64,000 nucleotides of DNA, from positions 992,001-1,056,000 of the forward strand of contig NC_009441.1 of assembly GCF_000016645.1 (NCBI RefSeq). Direction: 5' to 3'. Below, one piece after another: positions 25,611 through 34,946 of this stretch. Under the pieces are notes generated by a model, which searched no databases, was not told where the DNA came from, and saw nothing but the letters and a program-made list of their open reading frames with translations. Positions within the stretch are counted from its first letter, which is position 1. Each line of letters begins with the position of its first letter. A program made the position numbers and the translations under genes. Source of the DNA: Flavobacterium johnsoniae UW101 (lineage in GTDB: Bacteria > Bacteroidota > Bacteroidia > Flavobacteriales > Flavobacteriaceae).

Positions 25611-26851
25611 TATGCCTCAACAATTTTATATAATTTGTCCGACATTCTGATTCTAAATGGCAGTTTGAAACTGCAGTCATCGCCTTTTGTGGCTTTTTCT
25701 CCCGCGACATCATTTACAAACATTTCATCAATAATCATTTCCTGAGCGCCGGTGCTTGGTCCTGTTACTAAGATTTTATCGCCGATTTTAATATCATAAG
25801 CCTCAATCTTAAACTGCCCAACCTCAGCTTTTGGAAAATAATGGGTTCCTTTACCCACATACACCTTTTTCTGAGTCGCTGCAGATCCCGGAATATCACT
25901 CCACTCGCCTAATTCCTGACCCAAATAATATCCCGACCAGAATCCGCGATTATAAACGGTTTCTAATGCTTTCACCCAAACTGCGGTTTTTTCTTTTGAA
26001 AAAGTTCCGTCGTAGTACGCGTCGATAGCTTCACGATACGTTTTAGTTACCGTTGCCACATATTCCGGAGCACGACCTCGTCCTTCGATTTTTAAGACTT
26101 TAATTCCAGAATCAATAACCTGATCTAAGAAATCCAAAGTACACAAATCTTTTGGCGACATCATGTATTCGTTATCCAATTCAATTTCAAAACCAGTTTC
26201 CTGATCGATAACGGTATATTTTTTTCGGCAGTTTTGTTTGCACGCACCACGATTTGCAGATGAATTATGCGAATGCAGACTCAAATAACATTTTCCCGAA
26301 ACTGCCATGCATAAAGCACCGTGTCCAAAAATTTCGATTTCGACTAAATTTCCGTTTGGTCCTTTGATCTGTTCTTTTTCAATTTGATCGGTAATATTTT
26401 TTACTTGGCGTAAGCTTAATTCGCGACTTAAAACCATAGTATCGGCAAATAAGCTGTAGAATTTAATGGTTTCAATATTCGTTATATTCAATTGTGTTGA
26501 AATATGAACTTCCATTCCAATTGATCTTGCCATAGCAATTACGGCTTGATCAGAAGCAATTACTGCTGTAATGTTTGCTTCTTTAGCTTTTGTCAATAAT
26601 GTTTTTACAACAGATAAATCGTGATCGTAAATAATGGTGTTTAAAGTCAAATAGCTTCGAACGTTTTTGGCTTCGCATCGATTGGCAATTTCTTTTAAAT
26701 CGTCAATCGTAAAATTCACTGTCGAACGTGCACGCATATTAAGCTGTTCAACTCCAAAATATACGGAATCACAGCCATTATCTAAGGCAGCCTGAAGCGA
26801 CTCAAAATCTCCCGCTGGGGACATGAGTTCAATTGCATTGTTAATTGTCAT
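25610..26851 (-). CDS. trhP: U32 family protein, probable tRNA 5-hydroxyuridine synthesis protein TrhP
   Basis: U32 proteins such as E. coli TrhP (YegQ) act in oxygen-independent hydroxylation of uridine 34 in tRNA. The N-terminal barrel starts ELMSPAGDFESLQAALDNG and SVYFGVEQLNMRAR. Conserved cysteines lie in HGALCMAVSGKC and GACKQNCRKKY. The C-terminal 86 residues (328-413) form a separate beta domain, which is repeated in the TrhO-like protein nearby. Length 413 aa is typical. It forms an operon with the ferredoxin gene. Assignment to TrhP rather than another U32 branch rests on context and overall length. Confidence 0.85.
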   Translation of the reverse strand: MTINNAIELMSPAGDFESLQAALDNGCDSVYFGVEQLNMRARSTVNFTIDDLKEIANRCEAKNVRSYLTLNTIIYDHDLSVVKTLLTKAKEANITAVIASDQAVIAMARSIGMEVHISTQLNITNIETIKFYSLFADTMVLSRELSLRQVKNITDQIEKEQIKGPNGNLVEIEIFGHGALCMAVSGKCYLSLHSHNSSANRGACKQNCRKKYTVIDQETGFEIELDNEYMMSPKDLCTLDFLDQVIDSGIKVLKIEGRGRAPEYVATVTKTYREAIDAYYDGTFSKEKTAVWVKALETVYNRGFWSGYYLGQELGEWSDIPGSAATQKKVYVGKGTHYFPKAEVGQFKIEAYDIKIGDKILVTGPSTGAQEMIIDEMFVNDVAGEKATKGDDCSFKLPFRIRMSDKLYKIVEA

Positions 26852-27001
26852 TTTTGATTCTATTATTTCAATGAAATGATTTTTTAATCAGTAATCTAAC
26901 AATTGACAAAAATAATGTGGGTGTAGATTAGATTCCTATGATTTATATCATAGTTTATATTTTAAAAAATATTTGTAAATCGTTACACAATCTTTATTAA
27001 A

Positions 27002-27091
27002 CATAGCCCACGGTTTCAACCGTGGGTACACAATGCGAATATTCAACGTTACGCAACAATACGTTTCCCACGGTTGAAACCGTGGGCTATG
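27002..27091. repeat. REP doublet (BIME) of the adjacent REP-associated transposase
   Basis: Two 25-bp arms, 27002-27026 and 27067-27091, are perfect inverted repeats of each other across a 40-bp spacer. Each arm is itself a hairpin (CCCACGGTTTCAACCGTGGG). The pair sits just downstream of the RAYT gene at 27126, the usual place for the cognate REP. Confidence 0.9.
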
Positions 27092-27125
27092 CTTATATAT
27101 ATTGTGGTATTTTTTGGGTGTATCT

Positions 27126-27560
27126 TTATGGTGTATTTAATCCATGCAATTTTACAAAATCATCAAATTCGTCTTGTCCGTTTTTCTTAAGATGATGTTG
27201 TTTTTGATTTTTGATATAATTATAAACAGCATCTAGCTGAGATTCGCTTACTGCAAAAGCTGCGTAACCAGTTTGCCACGCGAATTTTTCAGGAATTAGA
27301 TTTACTCCATTTATACAGTGAGAAGATCCTCCTTTCGCTTGACGAATTACATCTGATAGAGATTTTTTCGGATTTAATAAAAATAAAACATGTATATGGT
27401 CAGGCATTCCGTTAATGATTCTAGCAGGGCAATCCAAATCAATTAATTCATTATGAATATAATCATACACGGTTTTCTCAATTGAAAAATCAATTAATTC
27501 CTGACGATTTTTAGTTGCCCAAATTGCGTGAATCCATAATTTGGTAAAAGAATGTGACAT
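27126..27560 (-). CDS. REP-associated tyrosine transposase (RAYT, Y1/IS200-like HUH)
   Basis: This is a single-strand DNA nuclease of the HUH type that processes REP palindromes. The HUH motif is His55-Ile-His57 (MPDHIHVLF), and the candidate catalytic tyrosine is Tyr115 (YNYIKNQKQHH). Length 144 aa is normal and the frame is intact. It stands between trhP and the TrhO gene, with its REP doublet on its 3' side. Such genes are usually domesticated and not self-mobile. Confidence 0.92.
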   Translation of the reverse strand: MSHSFTKLWIHAIWATKNRQELIDFSIEKTVYDYIHNELIDLDCPARIINGMPDHIHVLFLLNPKKSLSDVIRQAKGGSSHCINGVNLIPEKFAWQTGYAAFAVSESQLDAVYNYIKNQKQHHLKKNGQDEFDDFVKLHGLNTP

Positions 27561-27584
27561 TGTAAATTAGAGTTTAAAAAACCG

Positions 27585-28973
27585 CTAATTTATAATTTTA
27601 TATAACTTATCTGACAATCTAATTCTAAAAGGAACCTCAAAGGTAACTTTATCACCAATTTTAGCAGTTTGAGTTTCTGCTCCATTAACAATGATTCTAT
27701 TCAAAACCATTTCCTGATCACCCGTAGTTGGACCAGAAATTAAAATTTTATCACCGCTGTTTAACTCTTGGTTTTCTATAGTAAATTGTCCGACCTGCGC
27801 TTTTACATAATAATGTTCTGCTTTTCCAAGAAGGACTTTCTTCACTTTTATTTTCTGACGGATATCTGCTGGTTTAGCTCCGCTCCGTTCGGCTCCGCCT
27901 CGGGTTTGCGCTGTAGCCAAAGCAGTTTCCGGTAATTCACCTGAATGTTTGAATTTAAGGTTTTCAGATTTTCCTTTTCTAAATACTTTATTTCCAACTT
28001 GTTTTCCAGTTCTTAAACGAACCTGATCAACAAGAGGCATGTGGATAATCTCTAAACATTCTGTAGAACAGCAGTTTTCCATTGCAGTTTTACAGTCATC
28101 ACACTGAATAAACAATAAATGACAGCCGTCATTTTCGCAGTTTGTATGGTTATCACAAGGTTTTCCGCATTGGTGGCATTGTGAAATAATATCATCTGTA
28201 ATTCTTTCGCCAAGACGATTATCAAATACAAAGTTTTTACCAATGAATTTACTTTCTAAACCTTCTTCTTTCAATTGTTTAGCGTAATTAATAATCCCGC
28301 CTTCTAACTGATAAACGTTTTTAAAACCTTGGTGTTTAAAATAAGCACTTGCTTTTTCACATCGAATACCTCCAGTACAATACATTACCAGATTTTTATC
28401 GTCTTTGTGATCTTTAAGCTGTTCGTTGATAATTGGCAGACTCTCCCTAAAAGTTTCCACATCTGGAGTAATCGCACCTTTAAAATGACCAACTTCACTT
28501 TCGTAATGGTTTCTAAAATCTACTACAATTGTATTTGGATCATCAAGGATTTCGTTGAATTCTTTGGCTTTTAAGTGAACGCCAATATTAGTAACATCAA
28601 AAGTTTCATCGTTTAAACCGTCGGCAACGATTTTGTGACGCACTTTGATGGTCAATTTTAAAAAGGAATGATCGTCTTGTTCTACAGCAACATTCAATCG
28701 TATGCCTTTCATGAAATCATAAGCTTCGAGGGTTTCTCTAAAAGCTTCAAAGTTTTCGGCAGGAACACTCATCTGAGCATTAATTCCTTCATGAGCAACG
28801 TAAATTCTTCCCAATGCATCTAGTGCATTCCAGGCAAGAAATAAATCGTTACGAAATTTTTGTGGATCTTGAATTTTGGCATACGCATAGAAAGACAACG
28901 TTAGTCGTTGTTTACCGGCATCATCGATCATGATGGCTCTTTCTTCTGCGCTTAAAGTGTTATACAGTTGCAT
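27585..28973 (-). CDS. trhO: TrhO-type tRNA uridine(34) hydroxylase (rhodanese) with an extra TrhP-like C-terminal domain
   Basis: TrhO (YceA) makes 5-hydroxyuridine at tRNA position 34 in an oxygen-dependent reaction. The N-terminal ferredoxin-like domain (about 1-125) precedes a rhodanese domain (about 130-235) with the active Cys199 in CTGGIRC. A Cys-rich zinc-type segment follows (about 266-306). The usual family ends around 330-350 residues. Here a linker with an odd GGAERSGAKPAD stretch (359-370) leads to residues 378-462, which align without gaps to TrhP 328-413 with about 45 identities in 85 positions. Total length 462 aa. Confidence 0.92.
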   Translation of the reverse strand: MQLYNTLSAEERAIMIDDAGKQRLTLSFYAYAKIQDPQKFRNDLFLAWNALDALGRIYVAHEGINAQMSVPAENFEAFRETLEAYDFMKGIRLNVAVEQDDHSFLKLTIKVRHKIVADGLNDETFDVTNIGVHLKAKEFNEILDDPNTIVVDFRNHYESEVGHFKGAITPDVETFRESLPIINEQLKDHKDDKNLVMYCTGGIRCEKASAYFKHQGFKNVYQLEGGIINYAKQLKEEGLESKFIGKNFVFDNRLGERITDDIISQCHQCGKPCDNHTNCENDGCHLLFIQCDDCKTAMENCCSTECLEIIHMPLVDQVRLRTGKQVGNKVFRKGKSENLKFKHSGELPETALATAQTRGGAERSGAKPADIRQKIKVKKVLLGKAEHYYVKAQVGQFTIENQELNSGDKILISGPTTGDQEMVLNRIIVNGAETQTAKIGDKVTFEVPFRIRLSDKLYKIIN

Positions 28974-29142
28974 GCTATAAACATTTTTAAGTTAAGAATA
29001 AATGAATTACGAATCTATAAAATGGAATAAATTCGGGCGCAAAGGTAAGGCTTTCTTTTCAATTTTAAAAACAATAAAAACTCAGGATTTTACAGCCATC
29101 TAAACGAGATATTTTAATTTAAATTCTATCGTTTTAAATAAA

Positions 29143-29153
29143 CAACATTGTTG
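29143..29153. promoter_or_regulatory. Operator-like palindrome upstream of the RND efflux operon
   Basis: CAACATTGTTG is a perfect 11-bp palindrome. With its right flank (GCATTAAT) it matches the palindrome at 52886-52898 (GCAACATTGTTGC, then TTTAAT) in the Fur/MerC promoter region. It lies 87 bases before the preferred start at 29230. Confidence 0.45.
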
Positions 29154-29229
29154 CATTAATAAAAAACAATCTCTGCTTATCAATTGGTTACAAAAATTTA
29201 TTAAATTTATGTGTATAATTTTAACATTT

Positions 29230-30384
29230 ATGATTATGAATGCTTTAAAACTACCAATCCTCCCCCTCTTCTTTCTTTTAACCTTATTTACTTCCTGCAA
29301 AAAAGAACAGCCCAAAGCTCCGCCTCCAATGCAGGCTCCTTTTGTTACGGTCAAAAGTGAAGATGTCCCCATTTATAAAGATTTTGCAGGACAGACTTTT
29401 GGAGATTTAGACATTGAATTAATCGCAAGAGTTGATGGTATTCTCACCGGAATTCATTTTAAAGAAGGCCAGAGAGTCAAAAAAGGCCAGCTTTTATATA
29501 CCATCGACCCGTTAGAATATGATACCAAAGTAGAGCAGGTTCGCGGACAAGTTGCCGGCGCTCAAAGTAATTTGGTAAATGCCGAAGAAGAATTAAAAAG
29601 AATCCGTCCGCTTGCTGATATGAATGCAGTCAGTAAACGTGAATTAGATGCCGCCGTCGCAAAAGACAAAGCAGCACGATCTAACCTCAACAGTGTACAG
29701 GCCAGTTTAAGAAATCAGCAGATTGAAAGAAGCTACTGCGACATCAGATCTCCAATTGATGGCGTAATTGGACTTTCCAATGCCCGATTAGGAGATTATA
29801 TTACCCGAATTGGAAATGATGCGAAACTCAATACCGTTTCTAAACTAGAAAAAGTAAGAGTACAATTTACGGTCAGTGAATCTGATTATTTGCGATATCA
29901 AAAGCAGGTCAAAGCCGGAGAACGTATTACTGATCTTTCTTTAATACTTTCTGACGGAAGTACCCACCCATACAAAGGAAGTCTCAATTTCTCCGACACT
30001 AAAATAGATCCTACAACGGGAACTGTAACCATCGAGGCGCAGTTTCCTAATCCAGATGGTACTTTACGATCCGGACAATTTGCAAAAGTTCGTGTTTTAA
30101 TTCGTACTCAAAAAGATGCCATTGTTGTCCCTCAAAAAGCAGTAACCGAAATTCAGGGACTTTTTCAGGTTTCAATTATAGATTCTAAAAACACGATTCA
30201 AACCCGAATGGTTGAAGTCGGACAAAAAATTGGTGTCGACTGGATTATTACCAAAGGTTTAAAACCCGACGAAAAAGTCGCTATTATTGGAAATCAGTTT
30301 ATTCAGCCCGGATCAACTGTTGTTCCCGTTCCTTATGTAGCCGACAAAGATAAAAAGCAGATTGCATCATCTCTAAACAACTAG
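29230..30384 (+). CDS. RND efflux periplasmic adaptor (membrane fusion) lipoprotein
   Basis: This is the periplasmic adaptor of a tripartite drug or solvent efflux pump. The signal peptide ends in LTLFTSC, so it is a lipoprotein. A barrel-sandwich (lipoyl-like) half starts IARVDGILTGIHFKEGQRV, a coiled-coil hairpin covers AGAQSNLVNAEEELKRIRPL to RNQQIERSYC, and the second half-motif reads RSPIDGVIGLSNARLGD. The frame is open from 29209, but ATG 29230 or 29236 gives a better signal peptide. Four bases separate it from the permease. Confidence 0.93.
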   Translation: MIMNALKLPILPLFFLLTLFTSCKKEQPKAPPPMQAPFVTVKSEDVPIYKDFAGQTFGDLDIELIARVDGILTGIHFKEGQRVKKGQLLYTIDPLEYDTKVEQVRGQVAGAQSNLVNAEEELKRIRPLADMNAVSKRELDAAVAKDKAARSNLNSVQASLRNQQIERSYCDIRSPIDGVIGLSNARLGDYITRIGNDAKLNTVSKLEKVRVQFTVSESDYLRYQKQVKAGERITDLSLILSDGSTHPYKGSLNFSDTKIDPTTGTVTIEAQFPNPDGTLRSGQFAKVRVLIRTQKDAIVVPQKAVTEIQGLFQVSIIDSKNTIQTRMVEVGQKIGVDWIITKGLKPDEKVAIIGNQFIQPGSTVVPVPYVADKDKKQIASSLNN

Positions 30385-30387
30385 ATT

Positions 30388-33300
30388 ATGGATAATTTCT
30401 TTGTACGCAGACCAATCGTTGCTATTGTTCTCTCCATTTTCATTGTTTTAATTGGAGGCCTTTCTGTCCTTTCAACACCTATTGCTCAATATCCGGAAAT
30501 TGCACCGCCTTTGGTACAAGTTTCAACAAGTTATCGTGGAGCAAATGCCTTAAACGTTGAGCAGGCCGTTGCCACGCCAATTGAGCAAAAGGTAAACGGA
30601 GTTGAAAACATGCTTTACATGCAGTCCACAAACACAGGTGATGGGAGTATGACGTTAAATATTACGTTTGATATGGGAACGGATTTGGATAATGCTACCA
30701 TGCTGACCCAGAACCGCGTTAACGAAGCGACCAACAAACTTCCTAATGACGTTAAGACAACAGGAGTTACCACAAAAAAGTCGCTCTCAATGCCCATGCT
30801 GATTTTGTCCCTGTATTCTCCCAACAAAACTTTTGATGGAAACTTTCTGACCAATTATGCCAATATCAACATTGTAGATGCTTTGGCGCGTATAAAAGGA
30901 GTTGGAGAAGTTACGCTTTATGGAGGAAGTAATTATGCCATGCGAATTTGGGTCAAGCCCGATATTATGGCCAAATACAATTTGACGGTGCCTGATATTA
31001 TACGATCCATCCAGGATCAAAATGCCATTGCCCCCGGAGGAAAATTTGGTGCTCCGCCGGCAACCGAGAATAACGAGTTTACTTATAACGTCATGCTGAA
31101 AGACCGCTTGGTTAATCCTGAAGATTTTGAAAATATCATTTTAAAATCAAACATCAATAATCAGCAGGTTCGTTTAAAAGATATTGGAACAGTAACTTTA
31201 GGAACAGAAAGCTATGCTTCAATTGCAAAATTAAACGGAAATCCTGCAGGAACTATCGGAATTAAACAAATGCCGGGTTCTAATGCATTGGAAGTTGCCG
31301 AAAATGTAAAAAATACTATAGAAAGGCTCAGCAAAAGATTTCCACAGGATTTAAAATACCGTGTTTCATTAGACACCACTTTGGCCATTTCCGAAGGAAT
31401 CAATGAAATCATGCACACTTTGGTCGAAGCCATTATTCTGGTAATTATCGTGGTTTTTATCTTTCTTCAAAACTGGCGTGCAACTTTAATTCCGCTTTTA
31501 ACCGTTCCTGTTTCGTTGATTGGGGTTTTTATGCTTTTTCCAATACTTGGGTTTTCTATAAATGTACTTTCGCTTTTAGGATTAGTATTGGCCATCGGAA
31601 TTGTCGTCGACGATGCCATTGTAGTTGTTGAAGCCGTAATGCATCATATAGAACACGGAATGTCTCCCCGCGAAGCCACCAATCAGGCTATGAAAGAAGT
31701 TTCGGGACCCGTAATTGCCATTGCGATTGTATTGACCGCCGTTTTTATTCCCGTAGCTTTAACACCCGGAATTACAGGAAGATTGTATCAACAATTTGCT
31801 ATTACAATTGCTATATCAGTGATTTTCTCTGCATTAAGCGCTTTAACTTTAAGTCCGGCTTTATGTTCCCTTTTATTAAAACCCAATCAGGAAGCAAAAG
31901 GATGGCTCGGAAAATTCTTTGGATGGTTTAATGATAAATTTGGAAAATTCACCAATAAATACACTGGCTTTTCTGGTTTTCTAATTAAAAAAACAGCTCG
32001 AAGCTTAATCTTCATCGGAATTATCGTTGGAGCGATTATTCTGTTGGGAGGAAAAATTCCAGGCGGTTTTGTCCCCGAAGAAGATCAAGGCTATATGTTT
32101 GTAAACATTGAACTTCCCGGCGCATCATCTTTGGAAAGAACAGGGAAAGTGATTCAGAAAGTAGAACATATTCTTTCACAAAATCAAGGTGTTGAATATT
32201 ATACTTCGGTTGCTGGATTTAGTTTAATCAAAAACTCGGTGGCAACCAACAACGGATTTTTCTTCGTTGCTTTAAAAGAATGGAAAGAACGAGAACAAGA
32301 TGTTTTTCAGATTTTAAAAGAAGTCAATGGAAAAGTAGTTTTCGGAATTCCCGAAGCAACTGTTTTTGCATTTGGTCCTCCGCCGATTACAGGAATTGGA
32401 AATGCTGCCGGATTCTCAATGATGCTTCAGGATCGTGAAGGAAACACACCGCAGTATCTCTTTGCAAATGCACAGCAATTTATGGCTGAAGCCAAAAAGA
32501 GACCTGAAATTGGAACGATCCGAACGACTTTTAATCCGAATGTGCCACAGATTAGTCTGGACATCGACAGGGAAAAAGTAACAGAATTAAATCTTTCTTT
32601 ATCTGATGTGAATATCGCCATTGGTGCCAGTTTAGGAGGGCAATACATTAATGAATTCAACAAATTTGGACGACAGTATATCGTACTCCTTCAGGCTGAT
32701 CCAAGTTATACTGTAAATCCAGAGGACATTAATAAGATATTTGTTCGGAGCAAAGACAACAAAATGATTCCGATTTCAAGTATTGCCACAATCCGAAAAG
32801 TAAGCGGTCCCGAATTTACAACTCGTTTCAATTTGTACCGAGCTGCAGAAATTGGAGGAACTCCCGCTCCCGGATTTACTTCGGCGCAAGCCATGACTGC
32901 TTTACAGGAAACGGCCGCTAAAGTACTTCCTGCGGGAATGGGTTACGAATGGGCAAACATGAGTTATCAGGAAAAACAGGCCGAAGGAAAAGGAAATACC
33001 GTTTTTATCATGGCACTGCTTTTCGTGTTTTTAATTCTCGCCGCCCAATACGAAAGCTGGAAACTGCCATTCAGTGTTTTGCTCGGAACGCCTTTTGCGG
33101 TTTTTGGTGCATTTCTAGGATTGTACATCTGCCGATTACTCAGCCCGGATTATGTAAATAATGTTTTTGCTCAAATTGGCTTGGTGATGCTGATTGGACT
33201 TGCGGCTAAAAATGCCATTCTGATTGTAGAATTTGCAAAAGAAGAATATGAAAAAGGAATGCCTGCAAAAGATGCTGCTTTATATGCTGCAAAACTGCGC

Positions 33301-33534
33301 TTCCGTCCTATTTTAATGACGGCTTTTGCTTTCATTTTGGGAGTTGTTCCATTGCTGACGGCAACCGGTGCAGGAGCCCAAGCCAGAAAAGTTATGGGTA
33401 TGACAGTTTTTAGCGGGATGCTTGTCGCTACTATTTTGGGAGTTTGTCTGATTCCCGTATTGTTTGTATTTATTGAAACCTTCGGAAAGAAAAAAACCGA
33501 TGAAACCGATGAACCTAAAAAGGACGAACAATGA
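30388..33534 (+). CDS. RND family efflux permease (HAE1 type)
   Basis: This is the inner-membrane proton-driven pump of the tripartite system. At 1048 aa it has the full HAE1 layout: a first helix (PIVAIVLSIFIVLIGGLSVL), a large periplasmic loop, helices 2-6 with the proton-relay aspartates in GIVVDDAIVVVEAV, a second large loop and helices 8-12 (KNAILIVEFAKE, then RPILMTAFAFILGVVPL). Substrates are probably organic compounds rather than metals, because the protein is of the AcrB/MexB type. The outer-membrane gene starts within its last four bases. Confidence 0.95.
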   Translation: MDNFFVRRPIVAIVLSIFIVLIGGLSVLSTPIAQYPEIAPPLVQVSTSYRGANALNVEQAVATPIEQKVNGVENMLYMQSTNTGDGSMTLNITFDMGTDLDNATMLTQNRVNEATNKLPNDVKTTGVTTKKSLSMPMLILSLYSPNKTFDGNFLTNYANINIVDALARIKGVGEVTLYGGSNYAMRIWVKPDIMAKYNLTVPDIIRSIQDQNAIAPGGKFGAPPATENNEFTYNVMLKDRLVNPEDFENIILKSNINNQQVRLKDIGTVTLGTESYASIAKLNGNPAGTIGIKQMPGSNALEVAENVKNTIERLSKRFPQDLKYRVSLDTTLAISEGINEIMHTLVEAIILVIIVVFIFLQNWRATLIPLLTVPVSLIGVFMLFPILGFSINVLSLLGLVLAIGIVVDDAIVVVEAVMHHIEHGMSPREATNQAMKEVSGPVIAIAIVLTAVFIPVALTPGITGRLYQQFAITIAISVIFSALSALTLSPALCSLLLKPNQEAKGWLGKFFGWFNDKFGKFTNKYTGFSGFLIKKTARSLIFIGIIVGAIILLGGKIPGGFVPEEDQGYMFVNIELPGASSLERTGKVIQKVEHILSQNQGVEYYTSVAGFSLIKNSVATNNGFFFVALKEWKEREQDVFQILKEVNGKVVFGIPEATVFAFGPPPITGIGNAAGFSMMLQDREGNTPQYLFANAQQFMAEAKKRPEIGTIRTTFNPNVPQISLDIDREKVTELNLSLSDVNIAIGASLGGQYINEFNKFGRQYIVLLQADPSYTVNPEDINKIFVRSKDNKMIPISSIATIRKVSGPEFTTRFNLYRAAEIGGTPAPGFTSAQAMTALQETAAKVLPAGMGYEWANMSYQEKQAEGKGNTVFIMALLFVFLILAAQYESWKLPFSVLLGTPFAVFGAFLGLYICRLLSPDYVNNVFAQIGLVMLIGLAAKNAILIVEFAKEEYEKGMPAKDAALYAAKLRFRPILMTAFAFILGVVPLLTATGAGAQARKVMGMTVFSGMLVATILGVCLIPVLFVFIETFGKKKTDETDEPKKDEQ

Positions 33535-34898
33535 AAACTCTAAAAATACTTCTAGCAATATTTTTGATAGCTGTTTTCCCTTACGGATGTATGGTTGGAC
33601 CAAAGTATGCCAAACCAGAACAGCCTCAAACAGATTCTTTCCGTTACAGCAATCAGTCTGCTGATAGCACAAAATCGGTTACGACTATAAAATGGTCATC
33701 GATATTTAACGATGATGTCTTAATTGGTTTGATTGAAAAAGGAATCCAGAACAATTATGATCTTAAAATTGCCATTGCTCGACTAGAGCAAGTACAAGCC
33801 AATCTTGGAATGGCAAAAGCCGATTTATTTCCTGCTTTTCAATATTCCGGTCAGGTCAATAGTGCCGAAACTTTCATGCAGCCTTCATCAGTATTTGCCA
33901 ATATGTCTTGGGAACTTGATTTTTGGGGAAAATACCGTCATCAGACTAAAGCTTTACAAAATGAACTTTTAGCTTCTGATGAAGCCCGAAAAGTAGTATT
34001 GTCTAATATTGTAAGTACAATTGCGACTTCTTATTTTGAACTGCGAGACTTTGATAATCAATTGGAAATTACCATTCACACTTTAGAAACCAGACAAAAA
34101 GCGTATGATATTATCAACGAACGTTTTATAAGCGGTTATGTTGCGGAATTGGATAAAGTACAAATCGAACAGCAGGTTGCCATTGCCGAAGCAAATATTC
34201 CGCTAATTAAAAGACAGATTACGGCTTTAGAAAATTCAATTTCAATTCTGGTTGGACAAGTTCCACAGCCTATTCCAAGAGGAAAAACCAACAGTGAATT
34301 ATTGATTTTAACAGAGTTCCCAACTTCTGTACCATCTGCATTACTGGAAAACAGGCCCGATGTAAAACGTCAGGAGTATTTGTATAAAGCCGCTTTTGAA
34401 AGAATTGGCGTTGCACAAGCGTTGCGATATCCGTCATTTAACATTGGAGCGCTTGCCGGTTTTGCGAGTATTACGGTTGGAGATTTATTTAACGACGGTT
34501 CTTACACACAAAATGTCGGCGCTGGAGTTGCAGGTCCGATCTTCAACTTCGGAAAAAACAAAAGACGTGTTGAAGTCAATCGACAAATTGCAGAAGAAAT
34601 GAAATTCAATTTCCAGAAAACCTATTTAACCGCAATTTCTGAAGTCGAGAACTCGCTCCAAAACGTGGCGATGTTTAAAGAAGAATGGACTGCCAGAAAC
34701 AGGCAAGTCGTTGCGGCTCAAAAAAACTACGATCTTTCAAACGCCAGATATTACAATGGTTATGTTTCGTACTTAGAAGTTTTGGACGCACAAAGATCTT
34801 TGTTTGAAGCGCAGTTGAGCCTTTCGCAATTAACTCAAAAACAATTAAGTTCGATGGTTCAGTTATATAAAGCGCTGGGAGGAGGATGGAGCTTTTAA
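33531..34898 (+). CDS. Outer-membrane efflux lipoprotein (NodT/OprM family)
   Basis: This is the outer-membrane channel of the RND pump. The signal peptide ends at AVFPYGC, so it is lipid-anchored. The TolC-like body consists of two repeats of long helices (about 55-240 and 260-450), with the family segments WKVDFWG-like NMSWELDFWGKYRHQ, LLENRPDVKRQEY and NARYYNGYVSYLEVLDAQ. The ATG overlaps the permease stop by four bases (ATGA), so it is the third gene of the operon. Confidence 0.94.
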   Translation: MKTLKILLAIFLIAVFPYGCMVGPKYAKPEQPQTDSFRYSNQSADSTKSVTTIKWSSIFNDDVLIGLIEKGIQNNYDLKIAIARLEQVQANLGMAKADLFPAFQYSGQVNSAETFMQPSSVFANMSWELDFWGKYRHQTKALQNELLASDEARKVVLSNIVSTIATSYFELRDFDNQLEITIHTLETRQKAYDIINERFISGYVAELDKVQIEQQVAIAEANIPLIKRQITALENSISILVGQVPQPIPRGKTNSELLILTEFPTSVPSALLENRPDVKRQEYLYKAAFERIGVAQALRYPSFNIGALAGFASITVGDLFNDGSYTQNVGAGVAGPIFNFGKNKRRVEVNRQIAEEMKFNFQKTYLTAISEVENSLQNVAMFKEEWTARNRQVVAAQKNYDLSNARYYNGYVSYLEVLDAQRSLFEAQLSLSQLTQKQLSSMVQLYKALGGGWSF

Positions 34899-34925
34899 AG
34901 GTTATGAGATGCTAAGACACTAAGT
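34898..34925. repeat. CTAAG-type intergenic repeat after the RND operon
   Basis: AAGGTTATGAGATGCTAAG and the following ACACTAAG resemble the short repeat after fumarase and that at 56959. Confidence 0.4.
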
Positions 34926-34946
34926 TTTTTGTTTTTATCTAACTAT

